Assembly: GCA_009809945.1 (NCBI GenBank)
Contig: WTPW01000421.1
Location: 368,869-432,868, forward strand
Source: Gigaspora margarita
Taxonomy: Eukaryota; Glomeromycota; Glomeromycetes; Diversisporales; Gigasporaceae
Reading direction: 5' to 3'
Length of the DNA stretch: 64,000 nucleotides
Shown here: piece by piece, positions 20,373 through 32,118 of the stretch
Numbering within the stretch: the stretch's first letter is position 1
How the letters are laid out: the number at the start of each line of letters is the position of its first letter
Program-made: the position numbers and the translations under genes
Notes under the pieces: generated by a model
Told to the model about the DNA's origin: nothing
The model's database searches: none
The model's input: the letters and a program-made list of their open reading frames with translations, nothing else

Positions 20373-20723
20373 TATGGGTTATCTTTAACTCTAATTTTTT
20401 CATAACAAGAACCAATAATATACACTTTATCTTTTAATGTGTTATATATAGTGCTATATATACTATATGATATGTCTGTACATAATGTACACTAAAATTG
20501 TTGCTGATAATTTTTTTAGCCAATCAGATGTCAGAAAAGAACTATATATATAGTACGTACTGTACATACTATATATACTGTATATACTATATACTAAATT
20601 TTTAGGCATCATATAAAATAGCACATTACTAGTTCTATCTATTCAATTAACTTTTAATAATAGATAAATACTTTATTCATTTTTTTAAACACACTCTATT
20701 TGATAGTAATCACCAACCAGTAG

Positions 20724-21063
20724 TACTAAATTGCACTACTGGTGCTCAATACCAGTATATGGTGTAATGTAAAAATCAGTATCAAAACAAATAAACAAAA
20801 AAAATAAATTTAATAAATGTAAGTTAGAGTTAATAGTTAGGGGTTAGGGTAAGGCATAGTATATAGTAAATTTTCACAAGAAATTTTTTTTTTAAAAAAA
20901 AAGTGGTTTCATAGATAAAATTTTGAGTTAGAAGGTATTTTTTAAAAAATAGCGAAATAGCAAAAAAATTTATGTTATACCAGATCCTTATATTATACTG
21001 CATTTAAACAATTTGATTGGTAAAAATCATTGTGGTGTTTAGCATCAGTGGTGCGATTTAGTA
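20724..21063 (-). repeat. TIR element with internal telomere-like tract
   Basis: Inverted ends start TACTAAATTGCACTAC and TACTAAATCGCACCAC. A TTAGGGGTTAGGG tract sits inside near 20840. It belongs with similar elements at 26275, 29377, 30972, 49015 and 54650, but in the opposite orientation. Confidence 0.65.
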
Positions 21064-21416
21064 AAACTATCACCAACATTATCTTTTCAACTATTATATG
21101 CTTTCTGCTAAAACATTCCAAGACTTGCTTTTATATATAAGGCACACTAAGAGCAAACTTATTTTAATTATTCTTAATGCTACTATTTTATTCTTTTATG
21201 TTTTAATACTTCTTCTTCCCTATAAGAAAAGTGGTCTGTGTTGTAGTACAAGATGGTATTAGAAATGCTCAAAATAGCACAGATTATGTGGTATATACAG
21301 AACATTTTACAGAATAGTACAGTAAAAATAGCACAAAGATTATAGCAAAGGGCAGCATATAATATTACTAAAATGGTGTGTTTAGATAATACATATGTGT
21401 ACATTATACATGTGAA

Positions 21417-21655
21417 AGTGAGTCAATAAAAAAAAGAACAACTTTTTTTAAGAAAAGTCTTTTAACTTTGAGCTTATATATTTTATTAACTATTTTATTA
21501 AATTTAATAAACAATTCTTACTTCAATGCTAGATAATTCTATGATTAAAATAAAAAATTGTTCAAAATTGGTTAAGTAGTTGTCAAGATATTTTGATTTA
21601 AAAATTAAAAAAATTTTACTAAAATAATTTGACCCTTTTCTATTAACTTACCCCC
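21417..21655. repeat. MITE of the GAGTCAATAGAAA family
   Basis: GTGAGTCAATAAAAAAAAG at the left is mirrored by CTTTTCTATTAACTTACCCC at the right. The internal arms are A+T-rich and roughly palindromic. Same family as 2964-3223. Confidence 0.6.
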
Positions 21656-21927
21656 ATGCCTATGTATTGGCTTGTTGTATAAAGAGCAAAAGATTAGTAA
21701 ATGATTTTTAAAAAAAGAGCAATATTTCATGTTTTTACTAATAAAACTTCACTATGTGATTTAACAAACAAAATTTTTTACAAAATTTTACTTTATATGT
21801 AGTTAGTTTGTTTATCTTATATTGACTACTTATATAAATTTATGTTTAAATAGTTAATTCACATTGTTATCACAGTGGTACATGAATTTATAAACTACCC
21901 AACTAGAAGATCTATAGGTACAACTTA

Positions 21928-22040
21928 TTCATAAAGAGTCCCAAAAATTCTAGATTAGCATATATCAGAGTGCATCAGTATCATGGTTATTTTAATCAGT
22001 TTGATCAATTTTGCTATACAGTCATAAAAAATTTTACTAA
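21928..22040 (+). repeat. dispersed repeat, second copy of 17005-17105
   Basis: Shares TTCTAGATTAGCATATATCA (with substitutions), GTTTGATCAATTTTGCT and CATAAAAAATTTTACTAA with the upstream copy. Function unknown. Confidence 0.55.
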
Positions 22041-22440
22041 GGGGAGTGACAAAAATCAGATTTTTTAGGTGAGAGAAGGGTAAAAAATGTTGTAATTATA
22101 TATAGAAATCTAATCAAATCTATATTAAAGGGAAGCATGAAAGAGATACAATGATAGTCTGCTAATATTGTTTATTTTTGTAGCAGCTTTGTTCAATTTG
22201 TGGCCATTACTATTAAGATGATCATTAGCTATTGATTTCGTGTCCAGTCAATAGAATAATTACAAAAATTACAGAACAAAACATCATTATTGACTCTAAA
22301 TTAACCAAGACTTTCCTCAACTCTAGTGTAAGCAGTAACCTTTAAAAATTTCTTATTTATTTTTACTCATTATGTGCGTATAACAATTTTATCATAGAAT
22401 TCAAAGATAATTTATATAATTTTAAAGAAATATTATATTT

Positions 22441-22655
22441 ATAACACCCATGTTATACAATACTCTACTATGTCAACTAGGTTAGGTTATTAATAGGTTA
22501 AAGTTAGAGTTAAAGTTAGAATTAGAATTTATAGTAAAATTGCGAGAGGAGCATTTTTTATTAGTAATACAACAGGGGTTACCCTAGTAAAATTTTGAGA
22601 TATTCGAGAATTTTAGAAAGTGTTTTTATATAGATGTTATATAACATGGTGTTAT
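22441..22655 (+). repeat. MITE with ATAACACC ends carrying TTAGAGTTA motifs
   Basis: ATAACACCCATGTTATA is mirrored by ATAACATGGTGTTAT. The interior (AGAGGAGCATTTT, GGGGTTACCCTAGTAAAATT) closely matches 30700-30775 and the complement of 29780-29860, so it shares sequence with the large inserts in the UGT gene. Confidence 0.65.
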
Positions 22656-23286
22656 GAATACAATTTTTCAATTTTAAATTATCCAAGAACTAACTTTATT
22701 TTGACAAAGTAATAGTAACAAGTATATGAAGATAAAAAAACTTTAAAAAGCTTCAAAACCTTTTAAGGTAAGCATAAGGGAAACTTTTATCAGTTCATTG
22801 AAATATTTTTACAAGCATTTTATTACTTTAACCTTTCACTTGGTAACTCCATTACCTGACTTTTTAGGTTAATAATAGATAACAGGTAAAATATGTATAT
22901 ACATACATATGTATAGGTAGTAAAAAAAATTTTTTTTTATTATTACCTCTCATTGCCTCACTTTCTGTGACAGTTCTTTGTGACACTATTCCATGATTTC
23001 TGTAGTATTCTGTGCAATGCAAAAAATTACTGGCCCTGGATATTGAGACTGTTGAAACTATTAACACTTTAATAGTATTTAGTATTTAGTCCTGACTTCA
23101 AAAGTGTATGCAATTTTAGGCCACAACTTCTTATTTGTATTTCACAACATATTTTGTGAAATATTTATTTATTTTAAAAAACAATTGTCTTATCATAAAA
23201 AAAAAGTGTACATATGTAATTATTCTTTTTTAGATTTTAAATTACTATTTCGAACTTTAAACGAGTATAAAGGTACTTGGCAACTT
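22656..23286. other. A+T-rich 3' flank of the UGT remnant, no gene seen
   Basis: No recognisable gene or element. Open frames here are short and lack homology by eye. Confidence 0.4.
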
Positions 23287-23655
23287 TTAATAAAGCATAA
23301 CCAACCCACTAATTAAAGCTAAAAATAGAATAATTAAAGTACTATAAACATCTACATAATTTCCTTTAGTGAAACTCATTCTCGTATTAGCAGTAATCCA
23401 ATCTCTTAGTAATACATTATTATTAACTCTTAAATTTCCATTTTTTTCTTTAACATCATCATATTTCATTGAATTCATCATTATTTCAACCAAATTAGCA
23501 CCTCTATATTTTTTTTTACTGTTTAATTTAGCCACAAAAGATAATATTTCTGAATTCTTTTTAAAACTTTTCTCATTTAATAATTATTTAACCTTTAATA
23601 ATATATCATCAAAAGTTAAATTTAATTTTGAAAGTCTTAATGCCACTCTAATTGG
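23287..23655 (-). pseudogene. UGT piece 8, C-terminus with membrane helix
   Basis: Encodes VALRLSKLNLTFDDILLKVK, a TAA at 23584-23586, then LLNEKSFKKN, RDWITANTRMSF, GNYVDVYS and a hydrophobic helix IILFLALISGLVMLY before the stop. This is the membrane-anchored tail of the family. Confidence 0.85.
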
Positions 23656-24078
23656 TGGAGCAGTAGGCTTTTAAAAATTAACAATTTATTAGTAAATTGT
23701 AAAAATGTGATCATATATGTTTTTAATTTAACCCAATCAGAATGCAGCATTATGGTCACGTGATACTGCAATTTGGGCTGTCCAAAAAAAAATTGGCCTA
23801 AAAAAAAAAGTCGCTCCCTAAAAAAAAAAAANNNNNNNNNNNNNNNNNNNNNNNNNNNNNNNNNNNNNNNNNNNNNNNNNNNNNNNNNNNNNNNNNNNNN
23901 NNNNNNNNNNNNNNNNNNNNNNNNNNNNNNNNNNNNNNNNNNNNNNNNNNNNNNNNNNNNNNNNNNNNNNNNNNNNNNNNNNNNNNNNNNNNNNNNNNAA
24001 AAAAACAAGCCAACTGCACATTTTGATTGGATATACTAATATCACATAAAAAGTGAACAAAGTCACGTGATTGAAGGT
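23656..24078. mobile_element. insertion in the UGT gene containing an assembly gap
   Basis: A+T-rich non-coding DNA separates UGT pieces 7 and 8. Both halves carry TCACGTGAT, poly-A/T runs and AACCAATC-like words in partly inverted arrangement. N occupies 23832-23998 between two A-rich runs, so the element could not be assembled through. Type unresolved. Confidence 0.5.
23832..23998. other. assembly gap (N run)
   Basis: 167 N bases lie between poly-A stretches. Frames translated across it are meaningless. Confidence 0.98.
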
Positions 24079-24516
24079 TTAAAGCCACTGGCACTATAGT
24101 ATAAATAGATTCATGACTTCTAGAAATACCACTATGATCTAAAAATACTTTGGTGTTTTTATGAGATAAATTGCGAATTGAGGGGAAAATTTTGTGATAT
24201 AAATATGAGGATAGTTATTATTTAAAATATCAGATATAGGATTATCAGTGCTAGAAAAAAACATTAATTCGGTAATGTTTGTTTTAACAGAGGCCCATAT
24301 TATACCATTAATAATATTTTGATTGATTAGTTCAAGACAAGATTTTAAAAAAATATCAATATTTTGAGAAAATGTAAATATATTTGTTCTAAGAGCAAAA
24401 TACATTGTTCAAGGATGAGTATTAAGAAATGAGTCAATAGCTGGAGTTAAATCTGAATAAGTATCAGATAAAACAAAACCAATTTCTTGATGAAGTGGTA
24501 ACATAGGAATCAGTGT
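24079..24516 (-). pseudogene. UGT piece 7, UDP-sugar-binding half
   Basis: Opens after a TATGTAG acceptor with TLIPMLPLHQEIGFVLSDTY. A TGA at 24409-24411 interrupts HP-TMYFALRTN. It continues through IINGIIWASVKTN and PHIYITKFSPQFAI. A frame change near 24165 follows, then SHKNTKVFLDHSGIS. Confidence 0.85.
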
Positions 24517-24585
24517 CTACATAATAATTATAAAAATATTGTTATATATATGTTATACAAGTTGTTATTAAATTATTTAGGTACA

Positions 24586-25149
24586 AAATAAATTAATTCG
24601 TGATCTGTATACCAAACAGGGGCTGCATATATTACTATATATAGTAAAATTGGGGTAAATCAATTATTGTTTATCAAATTTCTGGAATCTGGCACTGTCA
24701 GAGCAATAGCAAATTTTTTATTAAGCTAACCTTACTTCTCTACTAATTGAAAGTTGTAGAGCACATTCTTGCGATTCTAATGGTAGTAAAATCATTAAAA
24801 TTGGACTAGTAGATCACAAGATATCATTAAAAAACATTTAACGATCATATAAAGTTTCTATGTAAACAATAATATTGTTTACATAGAAACTCTATATGGT
24901 CGCGAAACATTTTTTAACGATATCTTGTGATCTACTAGTCCAATTTTAATGATTTTACTACCATTAGAATCGCAAGAATGTGCTCTACAACTTTCAATTA
25001 GTGGAGAAGTAAAGGTTAGCTTAATAAAAAAATTCGTTATTGCTCTGACAGTGCCAGATTCCAGAAATTTGATAAACAATAATTAATTTGCCCCATATAT
25101 TACTATAGATTTTCACTGTTTGGCAAATGGATCACAAATTAATTTATAT
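24586..25149. repeat. full-length palindromic (foldback) element in a UGT intron
   Basis: The two halves mirror each other around ~24870 over almost the whole length. Markers are TCTGGAATCTGGCACTGTCA and its complement, GAAAGTTGTAGAGC and GATCTACTAG. The ends read AATTAATTCGTGATC and GATCACAAATTAATT. It shares the words AAGTTGTAGAGC and TAGTAGTTAAATCAT with 25408-29154, 50342-54574 and 57652-58087. Confidence 0.8.
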
Positions 25150-25186
25150 AATTTACAGAATAATTAATTATATATATAGATAATTA

Positions 25187-25236
25187 CTTCAAATCTAAAA
25201 AAATTATTAAATAAAAATAAAATATTTTCTATTTTA
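25187..25236 (-). pseudogene. UGT piece 6
   Basis: A short remnant encoding IENILFLFNNFFRFE directly beyond the far end of the second insertion. Removing the insert and one TA copy joins it in frame to piece 5. It is followed by GTAATT, probably the 5' end of an intron that later received a palindromic element. Confidence 0.7.
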
Positions 25237-26274
25237 CATCAGCAAGCTGTTTTTTTTATAAAATCTACATAGATCTACAACTTTACATAAATATTAAATA
25301 GACTACTATATAAAAATTATATATTTTTATGTTTATATATTATTTAATATAGAATTTGCGTAAAATCTATTTAATTATAAAAGACTTATGTAAATATTAT
25401 ATATTTAGGGAATTGCTATTTCCACTATGGTATTTTGCTATTTCCACCATGGTTACACAAGATTTTCTATTTTTAGATTAAAATAATATATCTAATTCTA
25501 CTTCTAACTTTAACCCTAAAAACTAATAAGTTATTTCCCTGATTCTAATGGTAGTTAAATTATTAAAATCAGCTTGGTGGATCTCAAGATACTTGGGATC
25601 AAAGAAGAACATAAGGATCAGCAAATTTACTGTTACATGATAATAGAAAAAATGTTAAACAAAAAACTTGATTTGTATAGAACTTTATTATGATAATTGG
25701 CTTTGGGCTCTTAAATAAAGTTATTTTTTGACTCAAAAATTGCTAGTTTCTTAAGACGTATTTTTATTTTCTTAGTAAAATTTTTCATTATGATAAAAAA
25801 CATTTTAAAACGTATGTAAAGAAAAACAAATCTAAGTTAGAAAAGGCTATCAATAAAAAATCGTGATTTGCGCAGAATTTAATCATTCCAATTGACATTT
25901 GGCTCTTAAGTAAACTTGTTTTTTGGCTCAAAAAATGCTAGTTTCTTAAGACAAGTTTTATTATTTTCTTAGTAAAATTTTTCACTATGATAAAAAAACT
26001 TTCAAAACGTATGTAAATAAATAAATAGTTTGTGTAATAGTAAATTTGCTAATCCTTATGTTCTCTTCTTTGATCCCATGTATCTTGGGATTCACTAGGC
26101 CAATTTTGATGATTTAACTACTATTAGAATTAGACAAATGAGCTCTACAATTTTTAATTAGAAGCCAAAGAAAGTTTACTTATTAGTTTTAGGGTCAGCA
26201 ATCAGGAAATATGTCATACTGACTAATTTTACATAGTAATATTACACAAAAATTATACATTTGCCTTTTGTTCA

Positions 26275-26611
26275 TTGCAAAAAAGCATACAAAAATTCTA
26301 TGCCAGGTTTTGTCGATCATGTGGCACAGATTCTGATCCACAAATCAGATTTTAAAGATCAGGTGTAATATAACAGGATTAGGAAATTTCAAAATAAACA
26401 TTCGTTTTGTTAAAAATCACTTATTTCTTGAAATTTTGTATAAGATACCGCCTTTAGCACATTAACAAAAAGTTTTTGTTGGGCAGTTTTACTATATAGA
26501 CTCTTTATCTAACACGACTCTAACCCTAACCCTAATATAATCAAACTTTAAAGGATTTTGCTGTGCCACATGATTGACAAAACCTGGTACAAAATTTTTT
26601 TATGCTGCAAG
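26275..26611 (+). repeat. TIR element with internal telomere-like tract
   Basis: ~50-bp inverted ends share GCCAGGTTTTGTCGATCATG with its complement and TTGCAAAAAAGCATA. Internal marks are AGATCAGGTGTAAT and CTAACCCTAACCCTAA near 26520. Same architecture as 29377-29740. Confidence 0.7.
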
Positions 26612-26939
26612 AAAAACCTTATAACTCACTAGGAACTCTATCTTCATGCTTTAATAAACTCAATTTTCTAGTTTTGTTGCATATATTTGCAACTTTATTT
26701 TTTTGTTTTTTTACTTTATTTTTTAAATCTTAAAAGCCAAAGAAGAGCATAATTTTTAGCTTTACTGCCCATATCCTTTTTGAAAATAGAAGTTATCACT
26801 TTTTTTTATACACAACAAGCTAGTTTAGATGACAGACTATATAGTTACTTATAAGCACAAGATGGGTTACATTTATAAATTTTTGTGGTATAGTGAGTCA
26901 AAGATTTTTACTATATTCTTTATATAAGGAATTATAGGT

Positions 26940-28650
26940 AGTTCTGATCTTTTTTTTTATATTTTAGATTTTTTGAATGCAGTAAATAGCTTTAGATTAT
27001 TCAAACTTATATAGAGAAGGTAGGCAACATTATTAAGTTAGGTTTTTCACAATTCACAAATTCGAGAAAACAGTTTTACTAATGATCTGTCATATTTAGA
27101 TCATTCGGGAGACTGAGATTAACAATGGGTAGTTTTTTTACCTGTGTTCCTTTTTTTTTTTATTAAAACTAACTCTTTACAGATTTTGTCTTTACATAAA
27201 CCGGTTAATGAAGATAAGATATGGCCAAGGACTAGGAACTTATCTAATAATAAGTACATCTTTTTTTCTTTTTTTTTCTTTTTTTTTTTATTTTGGTTAA
27301 AACTAACTTCTTTGTAGATTTAGACTTTGCTTGCCAAGCATCAGGTAATAGATATTAGAGACTTAAAATTGGCCTGATGATAGGTACTAATTTCTTTTCT
27401 CTTGCGTAATTCTCTTTTTGCTTACTCTTTTTTTTTTGTATAGGTTTAGATTTCATTATAAGTTGAAACTAGTGCTGAATAATAGAAATTAAACATGGAA
27501 TTGGTTTTTTTTTATAAATTTATCTATGTCAGATCTTTGTTAGATTTAGTGAATGATATTGATATTCTTTATTTTGGTACACAAAAAATATTTTAGATAA
27601 ACTTTAGTAAATGGCTTGTTAAAAATTTTTTTTACGATTAATAAATTTTATAATTGTCTCATATTTATTTCATGAATGTATTTAATAAAATATAATTTTT
27701 ATTTATTAATATAATAATTAAAAAATGTATAAAAAATTCAAATTTATTTATATCATATATTATATATTCAAAATTTTCACTCGTCTACCAAAATCCAATA
27801 ATCAGCTACATCATAATCTCATAATAATTAAAATATGATCTCATAAATCTGCATATCTAATACTAAGTAAAGCCAAATCTACAAAAGAAAAAATCATTAT
27901 TTAGAATTAGACTGTTCTCAATTTACTACCAATTCAGATCTTTACTGATCAAGTGCTAATTCATATTCTAACGGATTCTACAAAAAGAAAGTTAGTTTAC
28001 CTGAAAAAATAATATAGACCAAGAGAAAAAAAACTGGCACCTATAATTAGACCTGTTCAGGTTCCAGCCACATCCTTCCATTACCTGCATTAATTTCATG
28101 ATGAAACCAAACCTATGAAAAAAGAAGTTAGCTTTGATCCAAAATAAAAACAACATAATGCAAGAGATAAAAAGAACTGGTACTTATAATTAAACCAGTT
28201 TAAGTCTCTAGCTGTGTTTGTTTTTATTATCCGTCACTAACTTATGGTGAAGTCAATTCTACGAAAAAACCAAAAAAGTGATTAATTGAAAAGAAAAAAA
28301 AAAAATCTTGATACTTATATTAAGATTGTTCTGCCCACTAGTCTTATTAAACTATCATACTATTTTATGATAACAAAAACTCATAAAAAAAAGATTAGTT
28401 TTTAACTAAAAAAAAAGGATATAACAAAAAAAAAACCAGTACTGCTTATCTTTAGATCAGTTTCCAGCTCTTACCATGCCCAAATTCTGTTAGCCAGCAC
28501 AAATTCACTTTTTAAACCTATAAAAGAAAGTAAATATTATTTTCAACTGAGAAAAAAAAATAGGAAAAAAACTGGCAATATTAAACCAGTTTTTAAGCCA
28601 TGCTTAAGCTCCATTGCTAGCAGGATCTTAAAGATTTTAACTAGGGTATT
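26940..28650. repeat. inverted pair of pyrimidine/purine-rich tandem arrays
   Basis: The left array (about 26940-27560) repeats a unit of ~110-130 bp with CTTTTTTTTT, AAAACTAACT and TAGATTTAGACTTTGC. The right array (about 27960-28640) repeats AAGAAGTTAGTTT, AAACTGGTACTTATAATTA and AAACCTATGAAAAAA, which is the reverse complement of the left. The two face each other across an A+T-rich core, as in foldback elements. A related array is at 63700-64000. Confidence 0.6.
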
Positions 28651-29376
28651 AACAAATTCTTAACAAAAGTAGGTTTTAAAGAAATGTCACTATAACAGAG
28701 TGCAAGTCTAATCGTGAAACTTCTACATAAGACTTGACTAGTTACTGCTTTTCAAAATTTTCTATACCTCTCTTATAGTTAGGATTCTGAAAGATTATCA
28801 ATCTTTGAGCCCAACATCCTTTTTCATTTGTATATTTAATCCTCTTTCAAATTTTTGTCAGTGATAGATCAAACCCCATAAAATACTATTATTTAAAGGA
28901 CTTCTTTAATATCACATGGGGTTATGTGGTTCGATTAAGAGCAAATAAAAATTTTCTGAAAATTTCATAGTATGAAATGTAATTTACATTTTTACTATGA
29001 TTGAACACTCATATACACGGACTTGTGACATATTCTCTGACTGTTAGGGTTAGGGTTAGGGTTAAAGATGAAGTTAGAATGTAATTTTATAATATATTAT
29101 ATTAATTCTAAAAATAGAAAATCTTGTGTAACTATAGTGAAAATAGCAATTCCCTATATTTATTAAATTTATATATTATAATTAAGTAACTTTTATATGT
29201 TATAAATATCTAAATAATTTTTTACTTAAATTTTATATATAATAAATTTTATATATTATAACTATTTAACTTTTATACATCATAAAATTTAAATAAAAAT
29301 TTTATATAAATGTTATATATCGTAAAAATTTAGATAAAAATTTTGTATAAATGTTATATATTAATAAATTTGAGTT

Positions 29377-29740
29377 TTACTAAAACGCACCTATGGTGTT
29401 TTACACCATGTTACACAAAACAATTAGAATAACCAATCAAAATTTAAGATCAGGTGTAACATAGAATTTCGTGTTTTTGTTTATTTTTTTAAAAAAACAT
29501 TCATATCTCAAAATTTTGCTTATGAAACCAACTTTGCGGCTCTAATAAAAAAATTCCTTGCTAAATTTTGTATATACTAATGCCCCGATAAAATCCCAGG
29601 CCTCACCCTAACCATAAAGTAATCAAAATTTATTTTTCGTTTTATAAAAATTTATTTTTTTGTTTTTGTTACACGGATTTGCAAATCTAATTTACCTATG
29701 GTGGTAAAACACCATAAGTGCGTTTTATAATAATTAAATA
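29377..29740 (+). repeat. TIR element with telomere-like tract, near-identical copy at 49015
   Basis: Ends TTTTACTAAAACGCACC and TAAGTGCGTTTTATAA are inverted. The interior has AAGATCAGGTGTAACAT and CACCCTAACC. By eye it is nearly identical to 49015-49375 in the same orientation, so the family moved recently. Confidence 0.8.
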
Positions 29741-30094
29741 AATTTTATGTATATAATTATGTAATCTTTATATATTAGTCAATATCTCAAAATTTTACTA
29801 GAGTAACCCCTGTTGCATTTTTAATTAACAATGCTCCTCTTGTAATTTTACCCCTAACACCAACTCTAATTCTAACCCTAACTTTAATTATAACTTTAAT
29901 TTCATTCTAACATTTTACTTATTTGGCTACTTAACCCATTTTTATATTTTAAATTGTCGTTATATAATTGTTAAATAAAAATTATTTAAAAATTATATTT
30001 ATGTATAAATTATGCTATGTAAATCTACATTGGGTTTGTAGACTTACATATAATTTTTAAATACATAACTCTATATAAAAACAACTTTGTTATG

Positions 30095-30293
30095 TACTTC
30101 TTGGTTTCCAATAAGGTTCGGCACCTAAATTTACTCTTTGATTATTTAGATATCTTGCCAATGTTTTAAAAACATTCATAAATTCTAAAAGGTTTTATGA
30201 TGGCACATTTAAATCTTTCATAAAAAAATTCATTTTCCATATTCACATAGCATCCAAAAACTGGATCCGATTTATATGGTGGCGGAGAAGTGG
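30095..30293 (-). pseudogene. UGT piece 5, frameshifted
   Basis: Encodes PPPYKSDPVFGCYVNMENEF, then ERFKCAIIKPFRI. After a 1-nt shift near 30190 it continues with MNVFKTLARYLNNQRV and EPYWKP, ending at the second large insertion (30094). Confidence 0.8.
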
Positions 30294-30385
30294 CTATTTA
30301 ATATAACAAATAATTGTGAATAAAGTTATTTTTTTAGAATAGTTTAATTACTAAATTGAATGAAATAAGATTTATTTGTACTTAC

Positions 30386-30458
30386 CAAACAACGGAACAG
30401 AAGTAAATCTGACAACAGGCTTTTCTAATTGCCATGCAAGGTCAAAACATGATTCATT
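30386..30458 (-). pseudogene. UGT piece 4
   Basis: Encodes NESCFDLAWQLEKPVV and ends VPLFG before a consensus GTAAGT. CFDLAW is a hallmark of this family. It is sandwiched between two insertions. The 92-nt intron (30294-30385) to piece 5 is intact. Confidence 0.8.
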
Positions 30459-31632
30459 TTATCACAAAGTTGTTTTTATATAGAGTTATGTATTTAAAAA
30501 ATTATATGTAAGTCTACAAACCCAATGTAGACTTACATAGCATAATTTATACATGAATATAATTTTTAAATAATATTTATTTAACAGTTATGTAACAACA
30601 ATTTAAAATATAAAAATGTGTTAAGTAGCCAAATAAGTAAAATGTTAGAATGAAATTAGAAGTTATAATTAAAGTTAGAGTTAGAATTAGAGTTGGTGTT
30701 AGGGGTAAAATTATGAGAGGAGCATTTTAATTAAAAATACAGCAGGGGTTACCCTAGTAAAATTTTGAGATATTGACTATTTCTTTTCATAAAATTTATA
30801 TAAAAATTTATTTAAATTTTATAATGTATAAAGATTACATAATTATATACATAAAATTTATTAATATATAACATTTATATAAAATTTTATCTAAATTTTA
30901 CGATATATAACATTTATATAAAATTTTTATTTAAATTCTACGATATATAAAAGTTATATAGTTATAATATATAAAATTTAGAGTGTTGCTAATTTGCCCC
31001 CCTGGTGATGTTAGCCACCCTATAATTTACCAATCAGATCACAGGATCGTGTGTAACAAAATAAAGAAAATTTTAAGAAACTTAGAAAGAAATCAAAAAA
31101 ATTATAAATATCGCAAAATTTTATTACAAAAACTAGCTTTGGGCTATTAAGTAAAAGTTTTTAGCATGTAATTTTGCATATAATTAATCCACCTTCTAAC
31201 TTAATAAAACCTATACCCTAACCCTAACTTTAAAGAATAATTTTTATATAAAAAACTTTTATAAAAATAAAGGGTGGTTAAAATTTGTAACTTTAACCAG
31301 GTGTTAAAATTAGTTATATTCTAAAATTTATTATATATAAAATTTATGTAAAAAATTTATTTAAATATTTATAGCATATAAAAGTTACTTAAATTATAAT
31401 ACATAAAACTTTATAAATATATAACATTTACATAAAACTTTATAAATATATAACATTTACATAAGTCTTTTCATAAATTTATTTTTATATAAGCTTAAAT
31501 AGATTTTACGCAAATTCTATATTAAATAATATATAAAAATTAACATATATAATTTTTATATAGTAGTCTATATAATATTTATGTAAAGTTGTAGATCTAT
31601 GTAGATTTTATAACAAAAAACAACTTTGCTGA
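30459..31632. mobile_element. TIR element, copy 1 in the UGT gene
   Basis: End B (30461, plus sense) reads CACAAAGTTGTTTTTATATA. End A (31632, minus sense) reads CATCAGCAAAGTTG and then TATAAAATCTACATAGATC. Orientation is opposite to copy 2. The body has ATATAACATTTATATAAAA-type tandem repeats and a nested element at 30972-31318. It splits UGT piece 3 from piece 4, with a short TATAA-like duplication at the junctions. Confidence 0.75.
30972..31318 (+). repeat. TIR element with telomere-like tract, nested
   Basis: The left end includes TTGCTAATTTGCCCCCCTGG and the right end ACCAGGTGTTAAAATTAG, related in inverted sense. Internal CACAGGATCGTGTGTAAC and CCCTAACCCTAA are present. It is a more diverged member of the family. 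Confidence 0.55.
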
Positions 31633-31893
31633 TGTTATACCAAGATCACAAAAAAATAAATCAACATCGATCTCTTCAGTAGCTCGTTTGAATGCATTAT
31701 AATTCTTTGTATAAAGCTCAGGATCAAAAACTTTCCACATCGTACCAATATCTAAATCTTCAACGCAAAGTTTTTTAAATAATTCTTGATTACTAAAAAG
31801 TGAAGAGCCTTTTTCATTGCTAGAAATAATTTGTGGAATTGAATGATAAGATTCGGAATTTGCAGTAAAATTTCCTGGTGCTACTAATGTCAC
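31633..31893 (-). pseudogene. UGT piece 3: exon 3, truncated by insertion
   Basis: Starts VTLVAPGNFTAN and continues to DVDLFFCDLGI, where the sequence becomes the end of an inverted-repeat element (CATCAGCAAAG). The missing continuation is piece 4. Confidence 0.8.
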
Positions 31894-31982
31894 CTGAAAA
31901 TCGAAAAAGGTAATTAGAGAAAGTTACAAAAATAAAAATAATGTAAAATAAAAATTTATATAAAAGGAATTTTATTAATTAC

Positions 31983-32044
31983 GTTATATCCACGATCTAC
32001 CAAAAATTTTAAAACTTCCAACATTGGAACAAGATGGCTTGCTC
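31983..32044 (-). pseudogene. UGT piece 2: exon 2
   Basis: Encodes RASHLVPMLEVLKFLVDRGY, the conserved first Rossmann segment of UGTs. It is joined in phase to piece 1. It ends before GTAATT, with the intron at 31894-31982 closing at CAG. Confidence 0.8.
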
Positions 32045-32118
32045 CTGTAGTTTGTTAATATTAATAATTTTAATTATGAAAATGATAGCAACTGAGACGA
32101 AATCAATAATTAATTTAC

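Larger units (their letters stand above)
25408..29154. mobile_element. nested composite foldback element with GGGAATTGCTATTTCCAC ends
   Basis: The left end GGGAATTGCTATTTCCACTA is mirrored at the right by AAATAGCAATTCCC. TATATTTA flanks both sides (8 bp; this is A+T-rich, so caution). Inside each end lies TTTTCTATTTTTAGA and a CCCTAA-like tract. A palindromic part spans 25530-26172. A ~190-bp direct duplication lies at 25668-25857 and 25860-26025. The right half is displaced by insertions at 26275-26611 and about 26940-28650. A second member is at 50342-54574. Confidence 0.7.
25237..30094. mobile_element. large TIR element, copy 2 in the UGT gene, enlarged by nested insertions
   Basis: End A (25237, plus sense) reads CATCAGCAAGCTG and then TATAAAATCTACATAGATC. 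End B (30094, minus sense) reads CATAACAAAGTTGTTTTTAT. The same two ends occur in copy 1 in the opposite orientation. TA flanks the insert, and removing it with one TA restores the UGT frame. The body has tandem ATATAACATTTATATAAAA-like repeats. Two other elements are nested inside (25408-29154 and 29377-29740). No transposase is seen. Confidence 0.75.

Noticed and set aside
23637..24094. ORFs spanning the N run
   Set aside because: They exist only because N codons were not treated as stops.
24879..25079. 66-codon minus-strand ORF
   Set aside because: Lies entirely in one arm of a palindromic element.
26520..26540. CCCTAA tracts as true telomere or chromosome end
   Set aside because: Only two or three repeats each, internal to TIR elements, in both orientations and at many sites.
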